Part shown: positions 44,118 to 53,041 of the stretch, piece by piece
How the letters are laid out: each line of letters opens with the position of its first letter
How positions within the stretch are numbered: the first letter of the stretch is position 1
From: Chitinibacter fontanus
GTDB lineage: Bacteria; Pseudomonadota; Gammaproteobacteria; Burkholderiales; Chitinibacteraceae
Length of the DNA stretch: 64,000 nucleotides
NCBI RefSeq assembly: GCF_013423785.1
Contig: NZ_CP058952.1
Coordinates: 2,693,665 to 2,757,664, forward strand
Reading direction: 5' to 3'
Position numbers and translations under genes: made by a program
The notes under the pieces: model-generated
Told to the model about the DNA's origin: nothing
The model's input: the letters and a program-made list of their open reading frames with translations, nothing else
Database searches by the model: none

Positions 44118-45953
44118 TTAGTCTTCTTCGCCTAAAAAACCACCACTCTGATGGGCCCATAGCCGCGCATAAATTCCGCCTTGCGCCAGCAGCTCGGCAT
44201 GCGTGCCTTGTTCGACGATGTGGCCTTGATCGAGCACGATCAATCTATCCATCGCCATAATGGTTGACAGCCGATGTGCAATCGCGACGACGGTTTTGCC
44301 TTCCATCAGCGTATATAGGCTGGCCTGAATGGCGGCTTCTACTTCCGAATCGAGCGCGCTTGTGGCTTCATCCAATAATAAAATTGGCGCATCTTTCAAA
44401 ATAACCCGCGCAATGGCAATGCGCTGCCGTTGTCCGCCCGAGAGTTTGACGCCGCGCTCACCGACATGTGCATCGTAGCCAACCCGCCCGTTGGGATCAT
44501 TCAGTTGGCTGATAAAGTCGTGTACTTCTGCACGTTGGGCTGCCCGGATCATTTCGGCTTCAGTGGCATCTGGTTTGCCGTACAAAATATTATCCCGTAC
44601 CGAGCGATGCAGCAGCGAGGTATCTTGGGTGACCATGCCAATTTGCTGGCGCAAACTGTCTTGGCTGACTTGCGCAATATCTTGGCCATCGATACGAATT
44701 TGGCCGCTTTCCAGATCATAAAAACGCAGCAGTAAATTCACAATGGTGGACTTGCCTGCGCCTGATCGCCCAACCAAGCCAATCTTCTCACCAGGCTCGA
44801 TCGTGAGCTGTAACTGATCGATTACCGCTTTACCTGTATTGGCATGCCCATAGTTGAAGCAAACCTGATCAAACTCAATCAAACCTTGTTGCACTTGCAA
44901 TGGCTTGGCATCTGGCGTATCAAGTACGGTTGATGGCTTAGCGAGCGTATTAATGCCATCTTGTACGGTGCCGATATTTTCAAATAAACCGGCCATTTCC
45001 CACATAATCCAGTGCGACATGCCACTGAGTCGCAGTGACATGGCAGTAGCCGCTGCCACTGCACCTAGACCGACTTCCGAGATACTCCACAGATACAGCA
45101 CGGCGCCTGCCGTAGCGGCAATTAGCAGCATGCTAAGCACATGGTTCACAATTTCAAACAGGCTAACCAGCCGCATTTGGCCATGAACGGTATGCATGAA
45201 TTCTTGCATAGCGGCTTTGACAAAACCCGCTTCACGCTGAGTATGTGAAAATAATTTCACGGTACTGATATTGGTGTAGGCGTCGGTAATGCGACCTGTC
45301 ATCAGCGAGCGCGCATCGGCTTGGGCGCGGGAAACGCGGCTTAGGCGGGGCACAAAATACACCATGGCTAAAATATATAGCACCAGCCAAGCTAAAAACG
45401 GCACGACTAAGCGCAAATCAAAACCACCCGCCACCGAGGCCATCGTGACGAAATAGATGGTGACAAACACCAGAATATCGCAAGTAGTAAGTACCGTATC
45501 ACGCACGGCAAGGGCCGTTTGCATCACTTTGGCCGAGATTCTGCCGGCAAATTCATCTTGGTAGAAACTCATGCTCTGGCCCAGCATTTGGCGATGAAAC
45601 TGCCAGCGGAGCCGCATGGGGAAATTGCCCGCCAGTGTTTGATGCTTGATCAGGGTTTGCAGTGCAATCAGGACCGGACTGGCTAATAGAATGCCAAGCA
45701 GCAATAGTAGATTGTGCTTTTCGTGTTGCCACAATAATGCAGGAGGTGTTTTGCTGAGCCATTCCACGACATTACCCAGCATGCTGTAGAGCAACGCTTC
45801 AAACGCACCAGTTAGTGCAGTAAACAAGGCCAATAAAGCAATATACCAACGCATGCCACGTGTGCAGCCCCATACAAAGCGCAGAAAGTGCTTGGGATGT
45901 TGTGGCAATTGATCGGGATAGGGATGAATCAGTTTTTCAAAAAAAGCGAACAT
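44118..45953 (-). CDS. ABC exporter, fused membrane and ATPase domains
   Basis: 611-residue half-transporter that would work as a dimer in the inner membrane. Six membrane segments in the first 330 residues (ABC type I exporter fold) are followed by an ATPase domain: Walker A GLVGRSGAGKST, signature KLSGGQRQRIAIARV, Walker B ILLLDEATSALDSE, H-loop AIAHRLST. It resembles bacterial multidrug/lipid exporters of the MsbA/MdlB group. Substrate unknown; no partner gene is adjacent. Confidence 0.9.
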   Translation of the reverse strand: MFAFFEKLIHPYPDQLPQHPKHFLRFVWGCTRGMRWYIALLALFTALTGAFEALLYSMLGNVVEWLSKTPPALLWQHEKHNLLLLLGILLASPVLIALQTLIKHQTLAGNFPMRLRWQFHRQMLGQSMSFYQDEFAGRISAKVMQTALAVRDTVLTTCDILVFVTIYFVTMASVAGGFDLRLVVPFLAWLVLYILAMVYFVPRLSRVSRAQADARSLMTGRITDAYTNISTVKLFSHTQREAGFVKAAMQEFMHTVHGQMRLVSLFEIVNHVLSMLLIAATAGAVLYLWSISEVGLGAVAAATAMSLRLSGMSHWIMWEMAGLFENIGTVQDGINTLAKPSTVLDTPDAKPLQVQQGLIEFDQVCFNYGHANTGKAVIDQLQLTIEPGEKIGLVGRSGAGKSTIVNLLLRFYDLESGQIRIDGQDIAQVSQDSLRQQIGMVTQDTSLLHRSVRDNILYGKPDATEAEMIRAAQRAEVHDFISQLNDPNGRVGYDAHVGERGVKLSGGQRQRIAIARVILKDAPILLLDEATSALDSEVEAAIQASLYTLMEGKTVVAIAHRLSTIMAMDRLIVLDQGHIVEQGTHAELLAQGGIYARLWAHQSGGFLGEED

Positions 45954-46056
45954 AGCTTACTGGCCAAGTAGACGGTAGGCTGATTCTAACTGATAAAGTA
46001 ATGTCTACCTATCGGCAATCTGCACCATGCTAACGTGTCTTTCGTATTTCTTGTTG

Positions 46057-46105
46057 GGGTATATGCTTGTAGGCTTTTATTTTATTTGATTCTAGATAGA
46101 TACCT
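46057..46105. repeat. 49-nt interspersed element, copy 9 (variant right end)
   Basis: Left end GGGTATATGCTTGTAGGCTT, right end GATACCT at 43-49. It lies upstream of the ABC exporter and downstream of the chitinase terminator. Confidence 0.7.
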
Positions 46106-46165
46106 TGATTAGATGGAAAATTCAGTCAACAAGTATGGGTTCTTAGAAAGAGGTGGAGCAGCGTG

Positions 46166-46194
46166 AAAAAACGGCAGCCGAGGCTGCCGTTTTT
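46166..46194 (-). terminator. Terminator of the first GH19 chitinase gene
   Basis: ACGGCAGCC / GGCTGCCGT hairpin with flanking A and T runs. Its stem is nearly identical to that after the second chitinase gene. Confidence 0.88.
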
Positions 46195-46221
46195 GCTGAT
46201 GTTGCAGTGATCTAAGCTGGC

Positions 46222-48237
46222 TTATTTCGCGTTATCGATCACAATTTGACCATTAAATTTCACTTGGCCACGGAACATATAGTCTACGCAGGCTTTGTAG
46301 TCACCTGGCGTGGCTAGGCTAAATGGCATTTGGTAATCAACCAGCTGACACGCCCACGATACGCCACCTGGATTGTTGGCATTGTAGCCCCAAGATTTAT
46401 CCAGATAAGTTTTCGTCGCTGCGGCAGAGCCGGGCTGGAAACCACGTTGAGTTGCGCAGCTCAGTTGCTCGCCAGTGATATCGACCCCCAGTGCTGTTGT
46501 GAATTGCTTGTAGGCAGCAATGCGGTTTTTGGCTTGCTGAACATCCGAGCCGCCACCACATTCAATGCCACCGTTGATGATGTTAATGGTGGAGCCAAAG
46601 CCCGGCTGCATATTGTTAGCAATATCGACCGCATTCGGAACCCAAGTGCCATCTACCACCCACGTCATTGGTGGTTTTGGTGATTGTGGGTAAACGGCAA
46701 ACCAGACTGCTGAAGCAAAATTCAACCAGGTATCGGCAACTTTACCCGGATTGTCGAGTAGGACGCTGGCGTCGCCATAGAGTGACTTGCTGAACGGGCC
46801 ATAATTGTAGTTGTAAGACAATTGCTTGCTACCACGGCCAAAGTAGTCCAGATTTTTGCCCTGAGCGTTCTGTCCGCAAGCATAGAAGATTGAGAAGATC
46901 GAGCTGCCAGCACCTGTGAAGCAATCTTGGTAGGCACCAATAGCAGAGCCTTCGTTATAACCCATCTCACGCAGATACCACAGCGCCTGATTCCATGTTG
47001 GAATTACTGTGTTTTGCTCCATCGTATCGAGGATAGGATTGTAATTGGCAGGGTAAGCTTTCGCGCCAGCGGGGGTGAGGGTAGACCAGCTGGCACCGGT
47101 TTCCTGCGTGAAATGGGCAAACGAAGTCGCCAGCAATTTGGCACAAATCTGATCGGCATTGCGGCCATCTGTGTAGTTGTCGCAATAAGCGGGGAATTTA
47201 GCGACTGCACGCAACAAGTTGGTGTATGAGTAAGCCACATTGCGAACCGGGAACAAACTATCAAATTTGCTAACCGAAATAATCCGTTCAACGCGTTTGA
47301 CGTTATCTGGGTTGGCTGGGTTGCCTGGGGTAACCGCTTCGACTTGGGTATCGGGCAGTACGCGCAACGCGGCACGAATACGTGCGATGGCTTGCGTATC
47401 AGTACCTGCCTGACTCATTAAAGCGTTTTCTGAGCTAGTGAGCTGAGCATCGCTTGGATAACCCGCTGGGGCTGCAGCATAAATGATTTGTGGTTTATTG
47501 CCGCTTACTGGTGCTGGACTTGCGGTGGCCGCCGGAGTGGCCGTTGCCGCTGGGCTTGCGGTTGCAACTGGGCTCGCAGTCGGAGCCGCTGTAACGATCG
47601 GTGTTGCGGTTGGTTTAATTGTGGGTGTTGCTGTTGGAGTTACGGTTGCCGTTGGAGCGGGTGTCACGCCACCGGCTGCGCAGGTGCCTTGATCCAGCCA
47701 AGGAGATTCCCATGAATTGGTCACTTGCTTTGGCATATCCGATGCAGCAGCGTACCACTGCGCTTTCCAAGTATGCCCGTTGTAGCTAACGACTGAACCT
47801 GCGCTATATACGCTGGCCGTCCAGCTTGGTGCCGCACAGCTGCTTGTCGCTGGTGTTGCTGTTGCTACAGGCGTCACTGTTGGTGCAACTGTTGGAGCTG
47901 CGGAGGGGGATGTCGTTGGTGTCGCAGTAGGAGCAGGAGTAGCGCTTGCTTTTGGCGTTGCGGTTGGGGCGCTGGTTGGCGTCGGGGTCGCGCTTGGAGC
48001 TGCGGTTGGGGCTGGCGTGCTGCTGGTTGTAACACTCCACAGCGTCGGTGTAGACGCTGGGTTCCAGTTTGCGCCCACATACGCAGTGTGAGTGACAAGC
48101 GCTACGTAGGTTTTACCTTGATAATCGACTTGGGTGCCGGCGGTATAGGTGCTTCCTTCTTGCCAGGTTGCGCCGAAAGCAGAGCCTATGCTCAAGGCCA
48201 AAATTAGGGCCGCAGAGCGGGTCCGTAATTTACTCAT
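46222..48237 (-). CDS. Secreted GH19 chitinase with two chitin-binding modules
   Basis: Hydrolyses beta-1,4 bonds of chitin outside the cell. 671 residues: signal peptide (about 22 residues, ending AFGA), a CBM5/12 module (WQEGSTYTAGTQVDYQGKTY, then YVALVTHT), a Pro/Thr/Ala linker, a second and different CBM5-type module (CAAPSWTASVYSAGSVVSYN), a second linker, and from about residue 250 a GH19 catalytic domain. The catalytic part has AHFTQETGASW, where Glu is the expected acid, and the blocks YFGRGSKQLSYNYNYGPFSK and NIINGGIECGGG. GGAG five bases before the ATG. Tandem paralog of the gene at 48568. The repetitive linkers give long antisense frames that are not genes. Confidence 0.92.
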   Translation of the reverse strand: MSKLRTRSAALILALSIGSAFGATWQEGSTYTAGTQVDYQGKTYVALVTHTAYVGANWNPASTPTLWSVTTSSTPAPTAAPSATPTPTSAPTATPKASATPAPTATPTTSPSAAPTVAPTVTPVATATPATSSCAAPSWTASVYSAGSVVSYNGHTWKAQWYAAASDMPKQVTNSWESPWLDQGTCAAGGVTPAPTATVTPTATPTIKPTATPIVTAAPTASPVATASPAATATPAATASPAPVSGNKPQIIYAAAPAGYPSDAQLTSSENALMSQAGTDTQAIARIRAALRVLPDTQVEAVTPGNPANPDNVKRVERIISVSKFDSLFPVRNVAYSYTNLLRAVAKFPAYCDNYTDGRNADQICAKLLATSFAHFTQETGASWSTLTPAGAKAYPANYNPILDTMEQNTVIPTWNQALWYLREMGYNEGSAIGAYQDCFTGAGSSIFSIFYACGQNAQGKNLDYFGRGSKQLSYNYNYGPFSKSLYGDASVLLDNPGKVADTWLNFASAVWFAVYPQSPKPPMTWVVDGTWVPNAVDIANNMQPGFGSTINIINGGIECGGGSDVQQAKNRIAAYKQFTTALGVDITGEQLSCATQRGFQPGSAAATKTYLDKSWGYNANNPGGVSWACQLVDYQMPFSLATPGDYKACVDYMFRGQVKFNGQIVIDNAK

Positions 48238-48517
48238 CTCTTCTCCATCCTTTTTATAATTGGGACTAATTCAATTCGGTATTTTGCCGGATTGGAAATG
48301 GTAGTCAAATCAGATGGATAGCGTTTTTCTAAGTTGTTCAAACTGGCATTAGTATCATTAAAAGTATGAATACTCGAATGCCTTGTAAGCATTAATAGAT
48401 GCGCTCGTTCGTCAAGCTTCAGTAAGTAGGTGGTGTTGGAGCTAATTGTAGAGTGATGCCACTGAGGTGTGATCTATCCCACAATTTTGTGTAGTCAATT
48501 TGATGCTCACTACTAAT
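48238..48517 (-). promoter_or_regulatory. Upstream region of the first chitinase gene
   Basis: About 280 A/T-rich bases between the first chitinase start and the terminator of the second. It should contain the promoter of the first chitinase; no clear consensus or operator was identified. Confidence 0.4.
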
Positions 48518-48543
48518 AAAAAACGGCAGCCGAAGCTGCCGTT
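48518..48543 (-). terminator. Terminator of the second GH19 chitinase gene
   Basis: ACGGCAGC / GCTGCCGT stem with loop CGAA; the T tract is on the minus-strand side (AAAAAA on plus). Close relative of the hairpin at 46166, so the duplication included it. Confidence 0.82.
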
Positions 48544-48567
48544 CTGAGGTGCGATAACCGTAACTGC

Positions 48568-50640
48568 TTATTTGGTGTTATCCACTACCACTTGGCCGTT
48601 GAATTTAACTTGGCCGCGGAAGAAGTAATCCACGCAAGCTTTGTAATCGCCAGTATTGGCTAAGCTAAATGGGGTTTGGTAAGTCGCCAATTGGCACGAC
48701 CAAGACACACCACCAGGATTATTCGGGTTGTAATTCCACCCTTTATCTAGGTAAGTTTTAGTCGCCGCAGCCGAGCCATCGGTAAAGCCTTTCGATGTAC
48801 CGCAAGTGAGTTGCTCGCCTGTGATATCCACGCCCAGCTCTTTCGTGAACTCTTTGTACGCCGCGATACGGTTCAGCGATTGCGATGCTTCAGAGCCCTT
48901 ACCGCACTCGATGCCACCATTAATGATGTAAGTGGTAGCACCAAAGCCAGGTGACATGCCATTGGCCACGTCAACTTGATTTGGCTTCCACGTGCCATCT
49001 ACGACCCAAGTCATCGGTGGTTTTGGCGATTGTGGGTAAACCGCGAACCAGATGGCTGAAGCAAAGTTCATCCATGTGTCCGCCACCAAGCCAGGGTTGT
49101 CGAGTAAGACATTAACATCGCCATACATCGATTTGCTGAATGGCCCGAAGTTGTAGTTCCAAGACAATTGCTTAGAGCCGCGGCCAAAGTAGCTGAAGTA
49201 CTGACCTTGCGCGTTTTTACCGCATGGGTAGAAGATTGAGAAGATCGAGCCGCCTGCGCCGTTAAAGCAATCTTGGTAACCACCTACGCCGCTGCCCTCG
49301 ACCATGCCTTGTTCACGCAGGAACCACAAGCCTTGGCGGAAGGTTGGAATCGCGGTGTTTTGCTCCATTGTGGCCAATACGGCGTTGTTCTGGTCTGCGT
49401 AGCCACGTGCGGTTGCAGGTGTCAGCGCCGGCCAGTTAGCACCAGTTTCTTGCGCGAAGTGAGCAAACGAAGTTGCCAGCAGTTTTTTACAGATCAGGTC
49501 TGAATCACGACCATCAGTGTAGGTCTGGCAATACGCTGGGAATTTCGCTACGCCTTTGAGCAAGTTCAGATACGTGTATTTCACATTGCGCACAGGGAAG
49601 AAGTAATCAAACTTCGACTCTGGCAACACGCGTTCAACGCGTTTCACATTATCTGGATTGCCTGCGGCGCCAGCAGTAACTGCGTCAACCACTGAATCTG
49701 GGCGTACTTGCAATGCTTCGCGGATACGGTCAATGGTTTTGGTGTCAGAACCAGCTTGGCTGTACAGCGCTTGCTCTGCTGCAGTGAACTGGGCATCCGT
49801 TGGGTAGCCTGCGGGTGCGGTGATGTAAGTGATTTGTGGCTTGTACGACGCTGGTGCAGTTGTTGGTGCCGCTGTTGGCGCAACTGTGCTATTTGGCGTA
49901 GCGGTCGGTACTGCCGTTACTACAGGTGTTGAAGTCGGCCCAGCAGTCACAGCTGGTGTGGCGGTCGGTTTCGCTGTTGGGGTCGCCGTTGGTTTTACTG
50001 TAACAACTGGAGTCGCGCTTGGCACTGCAGTCGGCACAATTGTTGGCGCTGCAGTGATAATTGGTGTGGCCGTAGGTTTAGCGGTTGGAGCTGGGGTCAC
50101 GCCGCCAGTGCTACAAGTGCCGCCTACTTTCCACAAGGTCGGGGTTGATGCTGGGTTCCAGTTGGCTCCGGCGTAAGCAGTGTGCGCAGATAGGGCGGTA
50201 TAGCTCGCACCGCTATAGCTAACAACGTCTCCAGCCTTATACGTACTGCCTTCAGCCCATGCGCTGCAGCCTGCAGGTGCTGCAGTAGGTGCTGTTGTTG
50301 GCGCAATTGTCGGCGTGCTGGTTGGTGCCGCAGTGGGGGCGCTGGTCGGTTTGCTGCTTGGTGCTACAGTTGGCGCAGTTGTCGGCGCGCTGGTAGCCAC
50401 GGCAGTTGGGGCAGGGGTTGCACCGCTGCTAGCGCCAACTAATTCCCAAGGGCCCCATTGCTCAGCGCCCGGAATATTATTTTGTGTCCACCATTTAGCT
50501 TTGTAATCATTGCCTTGATAGCTAACGACTTGGCCACCGGTATAGACAGCTTTGCTATCCCAAGCGGTTGCAGCCATTACTTGCACTGAACAGATTGCAG
50601 CAGGAATAGCCGCCAACATCCAACGATTTAATTGGAACAT
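48568..50640 (-). CDS. Secreted GH19 chitinase with two chitin-binding modules (paralog)
   Basis: 690 residues. The frame opens at 50655, but the ATG at 50640 begins a clean signal peptide (MFQLNRWMLAAIPAAICSVQ, ending VMA) and has GGAG nine bases upstream. Order: CBM5-type module (TAWDSKAVYTGGQVVSYQGN), linker, second CBM5/12 (CSAWAEGSTYKAGDVVSYSG), a linker of about 100 residues rich in TAxPT repeats, then GH19 from about 270. Catalytic block AHFAQETGANW and YFGRGSKQLSWNYNFGPFSK are intact. The GH19 part is very similar to the neighbour at 46222, but the two binding modules are in opposite order, so the modules were shuffled after or during duplication. Confidence 0.92.
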   Translation of the reverse strand: MFQLNRWMLAAIPAAICSVQVMAATAWDSKAVYTGGQVVSYQGNDYKAKWWTQNNIPGAEQWGPWELVGASSGATPAPTAVATSAPTTAPTVAPSSKPTSAPTAAPTSTPTIAPTTAPTAAPAGCSAWAEGSTYKAGDVVSYSGASYTALSAHTAYAGANWNPASTPTLWKVGGTCSTGGVTPAPTAKPTATPIITAAPTIVPTAVPSATPVVTVKPTATPTAKPTATPAVTAGPTSTPVVTAVPTATPNSTVAPTAAPTTAPASYKPQITYITAPAGYPTDAQFTAAEQALYSQAGSDTKTIDRIREALQVRPDSVVDAVTAGAAGNPDNVKRVERVLPESKFDYFFPVRNVKYTYLNLLKGVAKFPAYCQTYTDGRDSDLICKKLLATSFAHFAQETGANWPALTPATARGYADQNNAVLATMEQNTAIPTFRQGLWFLREQGMVEGSGVGGYQDCFNGAGGSIFSIFYPCGKNAQGQYFSYFGRGSKQLSWNYNFGPFSKSMYGDVNVLLDNPGLVADTWMNFASAIWFAVYPQSPKPPMTWVVDGTWKPNQVDVANGMSPGFGATTYIINGGIECGKGSEASQSLNRIAAYKEFTKELGVDITGEQLTCGTSKGFTDGSAAATKTYLDKGWNYNPNNPGGVSWSCQLATYQTPFSLANTGDYKACVDYFFRGQVKFNGQVVVDNTK

Positions 50641-50840
50641 GAATCTAGTCTCCATCCTTATGTGTGTCGCCGATTCCGGTGCACAGCGTATTGGTTTCGA
50701 CGGCTATATGCCGTGCCACAATACTAACTAAGGTCATGGGAAATTGACTAGTGCTGATTGTCACAGATGCAGTTTTGTTTCACTATTTTATAAATATTAC
50801 AAAAATGTAATTTCTATCAAATTCACCTGTCATTATTGGT

Positions 50841-50854
50841 TTGATTTAAATCAA
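50841..50854. promoter_or_regulatory. Perfect FNR/CRP-type box near the second chitinase
   Basis: TTGATTTAAATCAA fits the FNR/Anr consensus TTGAT-N4-ATCAA exactly. It is about 200 bases upstream of the second chitinase start and 75 bases beyond the stop of the RluA-type gene, in an A/T-rich 288-base gap. Oxygen-responsive control of the chitinase is possible; the distance is long for a class II site. Confidence 0.5.
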
Positions 50855-50928
50855 AATTTACGTTTCTGCTTAAATATCAATATGTTAGATTTTTCTAATT
50901 TAAGCTACTCAACAGGCTTCTATTTACG

Positions 50929-51615
50929 TTATTTTGGCCATGCCAATTCGGAGGGATGACCGAGCTGGGTTAATGTGTTCAGTAATTGTGGAGTTTGAAA
51001 TAGATCACCACTATTAGGGGGCGCGATATATTGGTAATGCTGGTTGGCAAATATAAATTCGATGGCATAGGCGTGCAAATAGCCTCGATCAGCAGCAGTG
51101 CCAGCGTAGCGCTCGTCGCCTAAAATTGGGCTCCCCAAGCTTTTCATTGCGACGCGCAGTTGGTGAGTTCGGCCGCTTAAGGGTTTAAGTACAAACAGGC
51201 GTTGACCTTCGCCTAAGCCATAACTAAAAAACTGCGTAACCGCAGACAGGCCCCCATCTCGTACTAGTTTCCAGCTACCATTGCGACCTTTCTCCATGCC
51301 ACCTTTCACCCAACCCTGTTTTTTGCTGGGTTTTTTGTCACTTAAAGCCAGATAGTATTTTTGTATCCGATGTTCGGCGAACAACTGTGAAAAATAGCGT
51401 GCCGACTCGCTGCTGCGTGCTAAGAGCAGGATGCCGGAGGTCATTTTATCCAACCGGTGTACCGTGAATAACTCGGTTAAGCCTGTTTGAATACGCACCA
51501 AATCCACCAGGCTGATCTGGTCAGCAGTGTGGTGAAAATCCAGATTCGCTGGTTTATTGATCACAATAAACTCGGGCTGAATGTCGAGGATGGTAATCAC
51601 GGGGTTGAGACTCAT
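50929..51615 (-). CDS. RluA-family RNA pseudouridine synthase
   Basis: 228 residues, converting a uridine in rRNA or tRNA to pseudouridine. Catalytic motif VHRLDKMTSGILLLAR with the nucleophilic Asp, plus KPLSGRTHQLRVAMKSLGSPILGD, are typical. No S4 domain. It resembles the small TIGR01621 subgroup of RluA enzymes, whose target is not established. Overlaps the transporter gene upstream by four bases. Confidence 0.88.
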   Translation of the reverse strand: MSLNPVITILDIQPEFIVINKPANLDFHHTADQISLVDLVRIQTGLTELFTVHRLDKMTSGILLLARSSESARYFSQLFAEHRIQKYYLALSDKKPSKKQGWVKGGMEKGRNGSWKLVRDGGLSAVTQFFSYGLGEGQRLFVLKPLSGRTHQLRVAMKSLGSPILGDERYAGTAADRGYLHAYAIEFIFANQHYQYIAPPNSGDLFQTPQLLNTLTQLGHPSELAWPK

Positions 51616-52082
51616 GTTGATTTATTGATCCACTGATTGCCAAAATTGACCAGCAAAACGCCGACCACGATCAAGGCTGCGCCCAATAATCTTGGCCAGC
51701 TAATTTCGCGCAAAGGCAGGCCCAGCCAGCCAAATTTATCAAACAGCAAGGAGGCAATAACTTGTCCACCAATAATCAGCGCCATCATGCTGGCTGCACC
51801 GAGCTTAGGCGCGATTAAGGTCGTACCAAATACAAACATCGCACCCATTATCCCGCCCAGCAGCATCCACGGTTCGGCTTTTGGCAGCGCGAGCAGGCCG
51901 GAAAATTTTTGCCCAGTGATCAGTGACATCAGAATCAGGGTAATCATGCCAACTGCAAATGACACCAGTGCCGCAAGCGGGGTACTACCGCCAATTACGG
52001 CCTTTAATTGGTTATTGACCGCGGCTTGAAGTGGCACGATCAGGCCAATAATCAAAGCAAACAGCGTATAAAACGATTGCAT
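51612..52082 (-). CDS. DMT-superfamily membrane protein (YdcZ/DUF606)
   Basis: 156 residues with five hydrophobic segments (for example SFYTLFALIIGLIVPLQAAV, LLGAALIVVGVLLVNFG). The pattern NNQLKAVIGGSTPLAALVSFAVG is typical of the DUF606/YdcZ half-size transporters, which probably dimerise. An open frame runs upstream to 52181, but ATG 52082 begins the hydrophobic family start (MQSFYTLF). Translationally coupled to the pseudouridine synthase. Substrate unknown. Confidence 0.82.
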   Translation of the reverse strand: MQSFYTLFALIIGLIVPLQAAVNNQLKAVIGGSTPLAALVSFAVGMITLILMSLITGQKFSGLLALPKAEPWMLLGGIMGAMFVFGTTLIAPKLGAASMMALIIGGQVIASLLFDKFGWLGLPLREISWPRLLGAALIVVGVLLVNFGNQWINKST

Positions 52083-52225
52083 ACGGCATCCATAGTAGGT
52101 GGGGTGGCTGATTTTACCGCTTTCACGTCGCGGCAAGGCATAAGTTTGCTCGAAAAAAGCTATCAATCGTGTGCTGAGCACGTAAAATGAAAGCTCAGCA
52201 AATCATAAAAATAGGTAGTAGACCG

Positions 52226-52549
52226 ATGCACCACATTAGCGCCATCGAACTGAAAACATGGCTAGATGACAGCAGTTTGATTCCCCCGAAATTACTGGAT
52301 GTTCGCGAGGCATGGGAGTTTGCCTTGTGTCATATTCCCAGGAGCGAACATATTCCGATGGGTAATATTCCTGCAGATCAGGCGCGGCTAGACCCAGATG
52401 CCACTTATGTCGTGATTTGCCACCATGGCGTACGCAGCTATCAGGTGGCTGGCTTTCTTGAGCGGCAGGGCTTTGAAAATATGATTAATCTGGATGGTGG
52501 CGTCGCAGCTTGGGCAGAGCAGGTTGATCCGGCAATGGCAACATACTAA
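52226..52549 (+). CDS. Single-domain rhodanese-like protein
   Basis: About 107 residues. Rhodanese fold with LLDVREAWEFALCHIPRSEHIPMG and the active-site loop VVICHHGVRS (catalytic Cys, six-residue loop), then GFENMINLDGGVAAWA. Likely a sulfurtransferase carrying persulfide. Two starts are possible: 52187 adds 13 residues (MKAQQIIKIGSRP), whereas 52226 matches the family start and has AGGT ten bases upstream. Divergent from the DMT gene. Confidence 0.88.
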   Translation: MHHISAIELKTWLDDSSLIPPKLLDVREAWEFALCHIPRSEHIPMGNIPADQARLDPDATYVVICHHGVRSYQVAGFLERQGFENMINLDGGVAAWAEQVDPAMATY

Positions 52550-52552
52550 GCT

Positions 52553-52601
52553 GGGTATCGGGCTGTAGTGCTTTCTGCATTTTGACTAAATCGAGATACC
52601 T
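52553..52601. repeat. 49-nt interspersed element, copy 10 (variant right end)
   Basis: Left end GGGTATCGGGCTGTAGTGCT, right end GATACCT at 43-49 as in copy 9. It begins three bases after the rhodanese stop codon and ends 16 bases before the next start. Confidence 0.7.
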
Positions 52602-52617
52602 CAGGCGAGGCTGATTC

Positions 52618-52920
52618 ATGTATCGAATACCGCAGTTTCTAAGTTTGCTTGAGCATGAATTGATCGAGCAGCCTGACCTCTATGCCGATATGAAAGCGGT
52701 TATGCAATTTGAGCCGCATTCTTTATTGGCTTGGCTTCCATTACTCGATTATGCCGAGAGCAAATTGGGTGATCTCGATACTGTAGTGAAATGGTTAACT
52801 TGCCCGCATGCCGATTTGAATGGCCAGCCCCCAGCTATTTTAGTCGGCACCCCCGGTGGTGTTGAGCGCGCAAAAGCCTTGATTGCGATTTATGAGCCGC
52901 CGCCTTGGCGTCAGCGTTAA
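52618..52920 (+). CDS. Small protein with an MbcA/ParS/Xre (DUF2384) antitoxin-like domain
   Basis: 100 residues. The C-terminal half, from LLDYAESKLGDLDTVVKWLTC to GTPGGVERAKALIAIYE, has the DUF2384 pattern: a helix, xxxWLxxPxxxLxGxxPxxLL, then a glycine-containing turn and final helix. That domain is the toxin-binding part of Xre antitoxins in RES-type toxin-antitoxin pairs. No helix-turn-helix is obvious in the first 45 residues, and no RES toxin is adjacent. It is between a rhodanese gene and a periplasmic binding protein gene. Assignment is by pattern and should be tested by profile search. Confidence 0.55.
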   Translation: MYRIPQFLSLLEHELIEQPDLYADMKAVMQFEPHSLLAWLPLLDYAESKLGDLDTVVKWLTCPHADLNGQPPAILVGTPGGVERAKALIAIYEPPPWRQR

Positions 52921-53041
52921 ATCCTTCAACCCCCATTGATGCAATAAGCCTACGACAGCTTACAATTTGCTTATCTTTTGCTCTGGACTGTGCTTAGATA
53001 TGCTCTGGCTTGCGATTGATCGGCAAGCGAAAGGGGGCCAA

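Noticed and set aside
47483..47692. Glycine/valine/alanine-rich open frames antisense to the chitinase linkers, also at 49829-50176 and 50315-50506
   Set aside because: They are mirror translations of the Pro/Thr/Ala repeat linkers and have no start context.
46900..50400. Repetitive DNA in the chitinase genes considered as a CRISPR or satellite array
   Set aside because: The repeats are imperfect codon-level repeats of a secreted-protein linker, without spacers or constant period.
50744..50959. 71-codon open frame upstream of the second chitinase
   Set aside because: Very A/T-rich, without ribosome site, and overlapping the FNR-type box and the end of the RluA-type gene.
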